Shown here: one piece after another, positions 1 through 5,263 of the stretch
How positions within the stretch are numbered: the stretch's first letter is position 1
How the letters are laid out: each line of letters starts with the position of its first letter
DNA from: Treponema sp.
GTDB lineage: Bacteria; Spirochaetota; Spirochaetia; Treponematales; Breznakiellaceae
DNA length: 15,271 nucleotides
NCBI GenBank assembly: GCA_031261385.1
Contig: JAISJS010000221.1
Span: forward strand, 1-15,271
Direction of reading: 5' to 3'
Translations under genes and position numbers: made by a program
Notes under the pieces: generated by a model
The model's database searches: none
Seen by the model: the letters and a program-made list of their open reading frames with translations, nothing else
Told to the model about the DNA's origin: nothing

Positions 1-134
1 TTTTTCGGGATGATGAGAAAATGCACCGGCGCCTGGGGATTAATGTCGTGGAAGGCCAGCATTTCGTCATCTTCGTAGATCTTTTTGCCGGGGATTTCCC
101 CCGCGATAATTTTACAAAAAAGACAATCACTCAT
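1..134 (-). CDS. HIT (histidine triad) family protein, N-terminal part
   Basis: Reading leftwards from an ATG at 134-132 gives 44 codons that run off the window edge. The protein opens MSDCLFCKIIAGEIPGKKIY and continues with an acidic DDE, then FHDINPQAPVHFLIIPK. This is the N-terminal half of HinT-like nucleotide hydrolases: the Cys-x-x-Cys pair, the FxDxxPxAPxH block and the LIIPK strand are family hallmarks. The catalytic HxHxH triad lies downstream, outside the window, so activity cannot be judged. Family members usually have 110-140 residues and hydrolyse purine nucleoside phosphoramidates in the cytoplasm. No Shine-Dalgarno sequence precedes the ATG, but a promoter-like sequence ends 7 nt upstream of it, so the mRNA may be leaderless. 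Confidence 0.9.
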   Translation of the reverse strand, partial: MSDCLFCKIIAGEIPGKKIYEDDEMLAFHDINPQAPVHFLIIPK

Positions 135-141
135 GGAGACA

Positions 142-170
142 AGTATAACTGACACATTAAAATGGCACAA
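142..170 (-). promoter_or_regulatory. Predicted promoter of the HIT gene
   Basis: On the minus strand TTGTGC (170-165), a 17-nt spacer and TATACT (147-142) form a plausible sigma-70 promoter. Only 7 nt separate the -10 hexamer from the ATG at 134, which puts the transcription start at or next to the start codon. Confidence 0.45.
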
Positions 171-173
171 GAT

Positions 174-293
174 CAACCGCAGAGGACGCCGAGGATACAC
201 GGAGAGCACAGAGAAAAAATTTATAATTTTATATTCTCTGTGTCCTCTGCGTACGAACCTTTGGTTCGCAATCTCTGTGATCTCTGTGGTTTT
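174..293. repeat. Intergenic imperfect inverted repeat, CAGAG type, copy 1
   Basis: The left arm has CAGAGGACGC, ACACGGAG and CACAGAG units. The right arm has the complementary CTCTGTGTCCTCTGCG (237-252) and CTCTGTGATCTCTGTGGT. An A/T-rich stretch separates the arms. A second copy of the same family lies at 5149-5248. It fills the gap between the HIT and FMN-binding genes and contains no convincing ORF. Repeats of this look are dispersed in many bacterial genomes; no function is visible here. Confidence 0.7.
253..268. repeat. CGAACC-TTT-GGTTCG palindromic element, intergenic copy
   Basis: ACGAACCTTTGGTTCG forms a 6-bp stem with a 3-nt loop. The same 16 nt occurs twice more in this window, inside trpF at 4707-4722 and 4750-4765. 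This copy lies between two half-units of the right arm of the CAGAG repeat, where copy 2 of that repeat has only a short C-rich spacer. Confidence 0.75.
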
Positions 294-307
294 TCTTCCT
301 GTATTTA

Positions 308-706
308 TTAAGGTCCTGATATTTTTGCTTTTGTTAGCGCGTCTTCCACGGCCGCAAGAAAACCAAGGCTTGATTCGGTGGCCCCTGTTATGGCGTCCAG
401 ATCCGTCGTGTTGTATTCCAGAATCTGTTCCATTAATTCATCGACGGCTGAACCGCCGACAAATTCATCATCCCGAAAATCAATAATATCGATCTCCGAA
501 ATAACCCCGGATTCAAGGCAGACAGCCAACCGGATTGGCCCCCTGCGCCCTTGGGCAGTTCCTTCATACACCCCATCCCGGTACTCATCCAGAAGCGAGG
601 GACGGCCCGTTTCTACTCTTCGCCCCGGCGCCGCACAGGCAAAGATCAAGCTTGCGGTACTGCCTAAAACCAGCAATCCAACAATAATACCAAATACTTT
701 CTTCAT
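308..706 (-). CDS. FMN-binding domain lipoprotein
   Basis: This 132-residue protein has a positively charged N-terminus (MKK), a hydrophobic segment at 4-22 and IFAC, a relaxed spirochetal lipobox that would lipidate Cys24. The rest resembles the small FMN-binding domain of NqrC/RnfG. It includes a YRDGVYEGTAQG strand near 42-53 and the C-terminal D-A-I-T-G-A-T-E-S-S motif at 104-113, in which Thr110 is the expected site of covalent FMN attachment by ApbE. It is probably an exported, membrane-anchored flavoprotein handling electrons, but its partner is unknown and no rnf/nqr genes are adjacent. GGAGG lies just before the ATG. A 7-bp inverted repeat reaches the start codon. Stand-alone FMN-binding lipoproteins of this size are common in treponemes and clostridia. 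Confidence 0.85.
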   Translation of the reverse strand: MKKVFGIIVGLLVLGSTASLIFACAAPGRRVETGRPSLLDEYRDGVYEGTAQGRRGPIRLAVCLESGVISEIDIIDFRDDEFVGGSAVDELMEQILEYNTTDLDAITGATESSLGFLAAVEDALTKAKISGP

Positions 707-734
707 GGTTCCTCCATACCTCTATAGGGAACCA
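706..734 (-). promoter_or_regulatory. Inverted repeat over the translation start of the FMN-binding gene
   Basis: TGGTTCC at 706-712 and GGAACCA at 728-734 are perfect 7-bp arms separated by 15 nt. In the minus-strand transcript the downstream arm ends on the A of the start codon and the GGAGG ribosome-binding site lies beside it in the loop, so folding could limit translation. Regulatory use is inference. Confidence 0.35.
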
Positions 735-807
735 CCATGCGTGGCGCTTTAGTCAAAATGCTTTTTTTCGTTGGTTTTCTTTAAAAAACGTTCATTTTTT
801 GTCTTTT

Positions 808-821
808 CGGCCCGCAGGCCG
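808..821. repeat. Short GC-rich hairpin downstream of the 839-1456 gene
   Basis: CGGCC-CGCA-GGCCG gives a 5-bp stem in the 132-nt gap between two minus-strand genes. In the minus direction it is followed by AAAAGAC, not a U-tract, so it is a poor intrinsic terminator. The rest of the gap (707-838) shows nothing else convincing. Confidence 0.3.
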
Positions 822-838
822 GTTTTCAACCAGGCTTA

Positions 839-1456
839 TCACGCCCCGCCTTTCCGTCCCTTTACCGAAGCGACTATACAATGCACCGTATAGAGTACAG
901 CGATAAGCACAAATGCCAACTGGATATATAAAACCACCCGGTTAAAACGGGAGAGAATGGCATTCTTTACGCCGTTAACAAGTGAAGAAATGGTGATGCG
1001 GTCGTTCTCCGCAAAAATATCAACAACCGTCAGCTTGCTTTCCACCTTGGTAATGGCGGCGTCAACCGCCTTTGGATACACCGTTTGGAGAAGGGGGGCA
1101 AATGTCTGTAAGTCCCCCGGCATAGCAGGCAGATCTTTGGGAATGACTTTTTTTAATTCCTCAATCGCCCTGGGGAGCTCATCGACAGGATATCCGGCGG
1201 TAATTAACGGACTTTTCGGATAGCTTTCAACGATGATTTTTTCAACCTGATCAGCATTGTTATTAACAAAAGTATTTACAAAATTTTTCCCGATTGAAAC
1301 CCCGAGAAGGCAGCCGCCCAGAATAAGGCTGAGAATAACGGTCCCGACATAAGCCCCTTTTCTGGATCCGGCGGGATACCCCCGTACCAAAAAAACATCT
1401 ACCAAAACCGCATAAACAACAGCGCCGCCCAAATAATAGACTATATTCACAGACAT
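839..1456 (-). CDS. Three-helix membrane protein of unknown function
   Basis: I do not recognise this 205-residue protein. It has hydrophobic segments at about 5-24, 37-57 and 174-196. The intervening region of about 115 residues is soluble, moderately charged and proline-containing, with a helical ELKKVIPKDLPAMPG stretch. Two N-terminal helices, an extracytoplasmic domain and a C-terminal helix ending in KGRKGG fit an inner-membrane protein with its loop in the periplasm. The start is uncertain: GAAGGA abuts the ATG at 1456, which is too close, while a GTG two codons later (1450-1448) has ideal 6-nt spacing, so translation may begin there. Small membrane-protein genes lie upstream (DUF898, TM2), but no shared function is evident. 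Confidence 0.75.
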   Translation of the reverse strand: MSVNIVYYLGGAVVYAVLVDVFLVRGYPAGSRKGAYVGTVILSLILGGCLLGVSIGKNFVNTFVNNNADQVEKIIVESYPKSPLITAGYPVDELPRAIEELKKVIPKDLPAMPGDLQTFAPLLQTVYPKAVDAAITKVESKLTVVDIFAENDRITISSLVNGVKNAILSRFNRVVLYIQLAFVLIAVLYTVHCIVASVKGRKGGA

Positions 1457-1462
1457 TCCTTC

Positions 1463-1482
1463 AACAAACGCAAATGTTTGTT
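1463..1482. repeat. AACAAAC/GTTTGTT hairpin between two membrane-protein genes
   Basis: Seven-bp perfect arms flank a 6-nt loop in the 40-nt gap between the 1497-1823 and 839-1456 genes. In the minus-strand transcript the hairpin ends directly before the GAAGGA ribosome-binding site. In the plus direction it is followed by TTATTT. It could insulate or modulate the downstream gene; no specific regulator can be named. Confidence 0.4.
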
Positions 1483-1496
1483 TTATTTAAATTAAA

Positions 1497-1823
1497 CTAT
1501 TTTTGTTCAAAGAACGTATGCTTTGTTATCCACTGCTGTATACGTACGGGCATAAAGAAAATTGCGTAAATGCCCAAAGTGATAATAGAAAGCAGCCACC
1601 ATTTAATGTAGTTGCCAAAAAGTTGTCCGCCGGTTCCGTCAAAAGTAAGGCGTTTCCCTTCGATTACCGTATGCTTTACCTGCCATTTTTGCCGATAAGC
1701 CTCGGCCCAGGGATATCCAATACCCAAAGTTATTGTTGTAATGAGGCTTACCACCAAACTCGTGATAAAATTGTCAAAAACCCCGCCATCGAAATAAGAT
1801 TTGCTTTCTGTACTTTCTGACAT
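1497..1823 (-). CDS. DUF898/YjgN-like membrane protein
   Basis: This 108-residue protein has two hydrophobic segments (about 20-42 and 71-93). The arrangement TLGIGYPWAEAYRQKW, HTVIEGKRLTFDGTGGQLFG, then IKWWLLSIITLGIYAIF is the repeating signature of the DUF898 (YjgN) family: a membrane helix ending in a T-L-G-I-Y/G-Y-P-W turn, then a short strand segment with G-x-x-L-x-F-x-G-x-G. Full YjgN proteins carry several such units; this one has a single unit plus a second helix. GGGAG lies 7 nt before the ATG. The family's function is not established. Nearby genes also encode small membrane proteins. Confidence 0.8.
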   Translation of the reverse strand: MSESTESKSYFDGGVFDNFITSLVVSLITTITLGIGYPWAEAYRQKWQVKHTVIEGKRLTFDGTGGQLFGNYIKWWLLSIITLGIYAIFFMPVRIQQWITKHTFFEQK

Positions 1824-1906
1824 ATTCTTCTCCCTGGAAAAATATTGAAACGCCTAATATATCTTTTTATTTAACTTTTTACGATTTCTGGAGAAATTTT
1901 TATTTT

Positions 1907-1931
1907 GCACACCTGCTTTTCACAGGTGTAC
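1907..1931. repeat. ACACCTG/CAGGTGT inverted repeat between the TM2 and DUF898 genes
   Basis: Perfect 7-bp arms at 1909-1915 and 1923-1929, extendable across one mismatch into flanking T/A runs, lie just downstream of the TM2-gene stop. In the minus direction the 3' flank is AAAATAAAA, so a canonical terminator is not supported. It may be a processing hairpin or protein site. Confidence 0.4.
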
Positions 1932-1950
1932 AAAACCTAAACATTTTTTC

Positions 1951-2175
1951 TTACTTCCACTTCTTGTCCACAAAAATAAATTCTTTCTCGTACTTGCCAA
2001 GCTTGGTCAAGGCAATAATCAGGTCAATTAAGTACCAGAGACCGCCTCCACCAACTGTGATAAGTTTAAGGATACCAAGTCCGATTTGGCCTCTCATAAA
2101 CCGATCCACGCCGAATTCACCGAAAAGCCATGCACCGACCACTGTAAATAAGACCTTGTCAACCTTTCTTTCCAT
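1951..2175 (-). CDS. TM2-domain membrane protein
   Basis: This 74-residue protein matches the TM2 domain: a first helix (LFTVVGAWLFGEFGVDRF), the D-R-F motif in the turn, RGQIGLGILKL, then a glycine-rich bend (TVGGGGLWYLIDLIIAL) and a second helix. A short lysine-rich cytoplasmic tail follows. TM2 proteins are small integral membrane proteins whose bacterial role is not established. GGGAG precedes the ATG by about 10 nt. The gene lies 151 nt downstream of trpA but has its own strong promoter and a structured leader, so it need not depend on the trp operon, although I see no terminator separating the two. Confidence 0.85.
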   Translation of the reverse strand: MERKVDKVLFTVVGAWLFGEFGVDRFMRGQIGLGILKLITVGGGGLWYLIDLIIALTKLGKYEKEFIFVDKKWK

Positions 2176-2258
2176 GTCAGATGTTCTCCCTTGCGTGAAA
2201 TACCCGCCGGTAATATTTACAAAAATGACATTCTACGCTCCTATGTCATTTCGGTATT
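2176..2258 (-). promoter_or_regulatory. Structured 5' leader of the TM2 gene
   Basis: The predicted transcript of about 83 nt before the ATG contains AAATGACAT (2251-2243) and ATGTCATTT (2231-2223), perfect 9-bp arms with an 11-nt loop. This hairpin is nested inside a second pair, AAATACC near the 5' end and GGTATTT further down. TGTAAATA also occurs on both sides of the hairpin. The leader ends in GGGAG and the start codon. It could be a cis-regulatory RNA or an operator; I match it to no known riboswitch class. Confidence 0.5.
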
Positions 2259-2264
2259 TACAAT

Positions 2265-2292
2265 ATTATACCATACATTTATTTTTTGTCAA
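2265..2292 (-). promoter_or_regulatory. Near-consensus sigma-70 promoter of the TM2 gene
   Basis: On the minus strand TTGACA (2292-2287), a 16-nt A/T-rich spacer and TATAAT (2270-2265) match both consensus hexamers exactly. It lies between the trpA stop and the TM2 gene and predicts a start near 2258. Confidence 0.8.
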
Positions 2293-2326
2293 CTGATTTT
2301 TTATAATTTATGGACTTTTCCTGTAA

Positions 2327-3133
2327 TTACTCCAAAACCCCTACCATTTCCTTTACATATTGATAAATATGCTCCCCCGCCTCCTCACCGTATTTCTCAA
2401 CAATTTTAACGATAGCGCTGCCCACAATTACCCCATCGGCAATTTTCCCGATTTCAGCGGCCTGTGCAGGAGTGTGGATACCAAAGCCGACTGCCACAGG
2501 AATTTTTACTGCTGCATTTTTTGTCACGTCTTTTATCGAAGCAATAATGGAGCCGAGGTCGGTTTTAATCTCACTGCGTACCCCGGTGACTCCCATCGAA
2601 GAAACCAGATAGATAAAGCCCGATGCGGTTTTTGCAATTTCCCTGACCCGCTCCTCCGATGTGGGGGCAATAAGCGAGATAAGATCCACGCCGTGACGGG
2701 AAGCGGCATCCCGTACCTCAGCCTGTTCTTCAAAGGGAAGGTCGGGGATGATGATGCCGTCCAATCCAACTGATTGGCACTTCGTGAAAAATTCTTCGTA
2801 CCCGTAATGAAACACCGGGTTAAGGTAGGTAAGAAACACAAGGGGCGTTTCGGTTTTTTTCCGCAGCGATTCAACAAGACCGAATATTTTTTCCACCGTG
2901 GCGCCGTTCTTTAAGGCGCGAATATTCGCCGCCTGGATAACCGGCCCTTCGGCAATCGGATCGGAAAACGGAATCCCGATTTCCACAAGGTCCGCCCCTG
3001 CGCGCAGCATCTCCAGAATAAATTCTTCGCTTTTTTCGATAGTCGGGTCACCCCCGGTAACAAACCCGATAAAGGCGGCGCGGTTTTTCCCATCAGATGA
3101 TTTTTTTTCAAATGCTTTTGCGATATTACTCAT
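2327..3133 (-). CDS. trpA: Tryptophan synthase alpha chain
   Basis: TrpA cleaves indole-3-glycerol phosphate to indole and glyceraldehyde 3-phosphate, passing indole to TrpB through the alpha2-beta2 tunnel. The 268-residue product has normal length and TIM-barrel motifs: FVTGGDP near 24-30, then VEIGIPFSDP, where Glu51 is the catalytic equivalent of E. coli Glu49. PDLPFEEQ and the phosphate-binding GFGIHTPAQ and GVIVGSAIV segments follow. The second catalytic acid, Asp60 in E. coli (ADGP), is Glu62 here (AEGP), a variant I believe also occurs in Firmicutes TrpA. The start at MSNIAKAF is chosen because it has GGGGAG 9 nt upstream and matches the family N-terminus; an in-frame ATG 20 codons upstream lies in a duplicated spacer. 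It is the last gene of the operon. Confidence 0.96.
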   Translation of the reverse strand: MSNIAKAFEKKSSDGKNRAAFIGFVTGGDPTIEKSEEFILEMLRAGADLVEIGIPFSDPIAEGPVIQAANIRALKNGATVEKIFGLVESLRKKTETPLVFLTYLNPVFHYGYEEFFTKCQSVGLDGIIIPDLPFEEQAEVRDAASRHGVDLISLIAPTSEERVREIAKTASGFIYLVSSMGVTGVRSEIKTDLGSIIASIKDVTKNAAVKIPVAVGFGIHTPAQAAEIGKIADGVIVGSAIVKIVEKYGEEAGEHIYQYVKEMVGVLE

Positions 3134-3209
3134 GAATTTCCGCTCCCCGGTAACGCGCGATTGCGAACGGCAATCGCCTTTGTGCCAATCCATTATTTAT
3201 TTTACTCAT
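3126..3209 (-). CDS. 27-codon mini-ORF bridging trpB and trpA (possible coupling peptide or remnant)
   Basis: An ATG at 3209-3207 overlaps the end of trpB in the string GATGAGTAA, and the mini-ORF stop overlaps the trpA start in the matching string CATGAGTAA. Its product ends in AIARYRGAEIHE, closely resembling the TrpB C-terminus AIAKYRGKKIDE, and begins MSKI, like the TrpA start MSNI. A GGGGG tract precedes the ATG. It is best explained as a decayed duplication of the trpB/trpA junction. Whether it is translated is unknown; if so, it would couple trpB to trpA translation. Confidence 0.4.
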   Translation of the reverse strand: MSKINNGLAQRRLPFAIARYRGAEIHE

Positions 3210-3240
3210 CAATTTTTTTCCCCCGATATTTTGCGATTGC
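3126..3240. repeat. Diverged 76-bp-offset duplication of the trpB 3' end and trpA start
   Basis: On the minus strand, 3240-3202 (trpB end) and 3164-3126 (spacer end) align without gaps: 28 of 39 nt are identical, from GCAATCGC through CGGGG and AAATT to ATGAGTAA. Several differences are synonymous (GCA/GCG, TAT/TAC, GGG/GGA). The spacer also contains a perfect GCGATTGC/GCAATCGC hairpin with a 5-nt loop (3157-3177). Confidence 0.65.
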
Positions 3241-4386
3241 CGATACGTCTTTATCTCCCCGCCCGGAAAGGCAGATGATGATGTTTTCATCTTTGCCAAA
3301 CGTACCGGCGATTTTCTGTGCATGGGATACCGCGTGGGCGCTCTCGATGGCGCAGATGATCCCCTCGGTGCGGGCAAGGTACTCAAAGGCGCTTACCGCT
3401 TCTTCATCGGTGACCGGTACATATTCAGCCCGCCCCGTATCGTGCAGATGGGCGTGCTCGGGCCCTATCCCCGGATAATCAAGCCCCGCGGAAATCGAAT
3501 ACACCGGGGCGATCTGACCTTCTTCATTCTGACAAAAATATGACTTCATCCCGTGGAACACCCCGATACTGCCATTGGCGATGGTAGCGGCGTTTTTTTT
3601 CGTATCAACACCCAGCCCCGCAGCCTCACAGCCGATGAGCTTCACTGTTGTATCGGGAATAAAATGATAAAACATTCCGATTGCATTGCTGCCGCCGCCG
3701 ACGCAGGCCATTACCGCCGCAGGAAGCTTCCCTTCCTTTTTCAAAATCTGTTCCCGCGCCTCCCTGCTTATCACGCTTTGAAAATCACGTACAATGGTCG
3801 GAAACGGATGAGGCCCCATCACCGATCCCAAAACATAGTGGGTATCGTGGACGCGGCCGACCCATTCCCGCATCGTTTCATTTACCGCATCCTTTAAGGT
3901 CTGCGTGCCCGATGTTACGGCATAGACCTTTGCCCCCAAAAGTTCCATGCGGTACACGTTGAGCGCCTGCCGTTCGGTGTCTTCCTTTCCCATAAAAATT
4001 TCACATTCCATCCCGAGAAGCGCCGCGGCAGTGGCGGCGGCAACCCCATGCTGCCCGGCGCCGGTCTCGGCGATAATCCGCTTCTTCCCCATTTTTTTTG
4101 CAAGCAATGTCTGGCCCAGCACATTGTTGATCTTATGGGAGCCGGTATGGTTAAGATCCTCCCGCTTAAGATATATCTTTGCGCCGCCCAAATCCCGCGT
4201 CATTTTTTCCGCATAGTAAAGAAGCGAGGGCCGCCCCGCATAATTTTTTAACAAGTCATTCAATTCCGCAGTAAAAAGCGGATCATCCTTATACTGATTA
4301 TACGCCTTCTCCAGATTGATAATCTCGTTCATCAATGTTTCGGGAATATACTGCCCGCCATAATCGCCGAATCTGCCTTTACTCAT
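3202..4386 (-). CDS. trpB: Tryptophan synthase beta chain
   Basis: TrpB condenses indole with L-serine to give L-tryptophan, using pyridoxal 5'-phosphate. The 394-residue product has the standard N-terminus GRFGDYGGQYIPETL and the PLP lysine in HTGSHKINN (Lys85). It also has AETGAGQHGVA with the catalytic Glu, the phosphate-binding GGGSNAIG loop and a C-terminal CLSGRGDKDV block. Length and motifs match the TrpB1 type that partners TrpA. The start MSKGRFGD has GAGG five nt upstream; an in-frame ATG 25 codons earlier would add a hydrophobic, non-conserved extension and is rejected. The gene follows trpF after 71 nt. Its last codons are duplicated in the spacer before trpA. Confidence 0.97.
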   Translation of the reverse strand: MSKGRFGDYGGQYIPETLMNEIINLEKAYNQYKDDPLFTAELNDLLKNYAGRPSLLYYAEKMTRDLGGAKIYLKREDLNHTGSHKINNVLGQTLLAKKMGKKRIIAETGAGQHGVAAATAAALLGMECEIFMGKEDTERQALNVYRMELLGAKVYAVTSGTQTLKDAVNETMREWVGRVHDTHYVLGSVMGPHPFPTIVRDFQSVISREAREQILKKEGKLPAAVMACVGGGSNAIGMFYHFIPDTTVKLIGCEAAGLGVDTKKNAATIANGSIGVFHGMKSYFCQNEEGQIAPVYSISAGLDYPGIGPEHAHLHDTGRAEYVPVTDEEAVSAFEYLARTEGIICAIESAHAVSHAQKIAGTFGKDENIIICLSGRGDKDVSAIAKYRGKKIDE

Positions 4387-4457
4387 AGTAACCTCTATAA
4401 AATTAAGATATAAAACCGCAAATTCGAATAAGTCGAAAAAGAAAGAAGCAGAAAAAT

Positions 4458-5111
4458 TCATTGTCCATGAGCTATCTCACTCAACTGAATCATCTTGCTT
4501 CTGTCCTTAACGCCATCGGTTTCTGCGCCGCTTGATATATCAATTCCAAATGGATTTAGCCGCAGGGCTTCTTCGATGTTATCAAGCCCAATACCGCCCG
4601 CCAAAAACCACGGAATGCTCATTTTATCAAAACCATTCAAAACATTCCAGTCAAAAGCCTTCCCCGTGCCGTGACTTGAGTCGAACAGCAGATAATCTTC
4701 ATTCCAACGAACCTTTGGTTCGACTCCTCCCTCCTCCCTCCTCTCTTCAACGAACCTTTGGTTCGACTCCTCACTCTTTATCGTTTTTATCACCTTTATA
4801 GCTCCACGGCTGTCAGATAAAGTCAAATTTTTCAGCGTAGTGATATATTCTGAATCTTCATCCCCATGCAGCTGTGCTATATCAATAACTCCATCACGGT
4901 ACAGGGCGGCAATTTTTTCCACCGGAGCATTTACAAAAACCCCCACCGGAATAATGTCCTCTTTGAGTTTTTTTCTCAAAGCCGCCGCAAAGGCAAAAGA
5001 AACCTGCCGCCTGCTCTCGGCAAACACAAAGCCAATATAGTCAGGACTTGCTTCATTGGCGTAATCTATATCTTCTTCCCGGAATAACCCGCATATCTTG
5101 ATTTTAACCAC
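4458..5111 (-). CDS. trpF: Phosphoribosylanthranilate isomerase with an in-frame repeat insertion
   Basis: TrpF performs the Amadori rearrangement of phosphoribosylanthranilate to CdRP, the substrate of TrpC. The 217-residue product has the KICGL motif with catalytic Cys7, YIGFVFAESRRQVS, VGVFVNAP, AQLHGDE, catalytic acid Asp144 in LLFDSS, and the phosphate loops GTGKAFDW and FLAGGI. Translation starts at GTG (5111-5109), preceded by AGGAGAGG. About 22 residues, from roughly Glu115 to Trp136, are absent from typical TrpF proteins. They are encoded by two 25-bp palindromic repeat copies and a purine-rich spacer, read in two different frames, between the strand ending KVIKTIK and NEDYLLFD. The insertion falls in a surface loop before the catalytic Asp strand, so activity may be retained. 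Confidence 0.93.
   Translation of the reverse strand: MVKIKICGLFREEDIDYANEASPDYIGFVFAESRRQVSFAFAAALRKKLKEDIIPVGVFVNAPVEKIAALYRDGVIDIAQLHGDEDSEYITTLKNLTLSDSRGAIKVIKTIKSEESNQRFVEERREEGGVEPKVRWNEDYLLFDSSHGTGKAFDWNVLNGFDKMSIPWFLAGGIGLDNIEEALRLNPFGIDISSGAETDGVKDRSKMIQLSEIAHGQ
4705..4772. repeat. Two palindromic repeat copies inserted in trpF
   Basis: Positions 4705-4729 and 4748-4772 are identical over 25 bp and contain the hairpin core CGAACCTTTGGTTCG. They are separated by 18 pyrimidine-rich nt, giving a 43-bp offset. The unit has no stop codon in any of six frames, so it can be read through wherever it lands. The core also occurs in an intergenic region at 253-268. The behaviour recalls Rickettsia palindromic elements, although no sequence relation is claimed. 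Confidence 0.9.
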
Positions 5112-5148
5112 AGCCTCTCCTCATAAAACCTGCATAAATATTAAGATA

Positions 5149-5248
5149 AACCACGGAGTACGCAGAGTGAAAACACGGAGTACGCAGAGAAAATTCAATT
5201 TTTATCTTCCTCTGTGAGCTCTGCGCCCCCTCTGTGTTCTCTGCGGTT
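5149..5248. repeat. CAGAG-type inverted repeat, copy 2, inside the trp operon
   Basis: Two direct copies of CACGGAGTACGCAGAG (5152-5167, 5174-5189), followed by CTCTGTGAGCTCTGCG and CTCTGTGTTCTCTGCGG, form an imperfect inverted repeat. It fills most of the 152-nt spacer between trpC and trpF. It belongs to the family seen at 174-293. The transcript should form a long hairpin between the two cistrons, but no U-tract follows, so termination is not predicted. Confidence 0.75.
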
Positions 5249-5263
5249 AATATTCTTCCTTCT

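Noticed and set aside
85..752. Plus-strand ORFs across the HIT/FMN-binding region
   Set aside because: They run antisense to well-supported minus-strand genes or through the CAGAG repeat and show no recognisable domain.
808..821. Rho-independent terminator after the 839-1456 gene
   Set aside because: The stem is only 5 bp and is followed by A-rich, not U-rich, sequence in the direction of transcription.
2944..2987. TrpA inactivated by loss of the catalytic Asp
   Set aside because: The substitution is to Glu, the other catalytic Glu is kept, all other motifs are intact, and similar AEGP forms are, to my knowledge, found in apparently functional enzymes.
3134..3193. Upstream in-frame ATG giving TrpA a 20-residue extension
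   Set aside because: The extension is encoded by the duplicated trpB/trpA spacer and has no family counterpart; the ATG at 3133 has a good ribosome-binding site and matches the TrpA N-terminus.
4387..4461. Upstream in-frame start giving TrpB a 25-residue hydrophobic extension
   Set aside because: It is non-conserved, while the start at 4386 has GAGG at ideal spacing and the standard TrpB N-terminus.
4705..4772. Two 25-bp repeats with an 18-nt spacer resemble a minimal CRISPR
   Set aside because: They lie inside the open trpF frame, there are only two copies, the spacer is low-complexity pyrimidine, the same core occurs elsewhere, and no cas gene is present.
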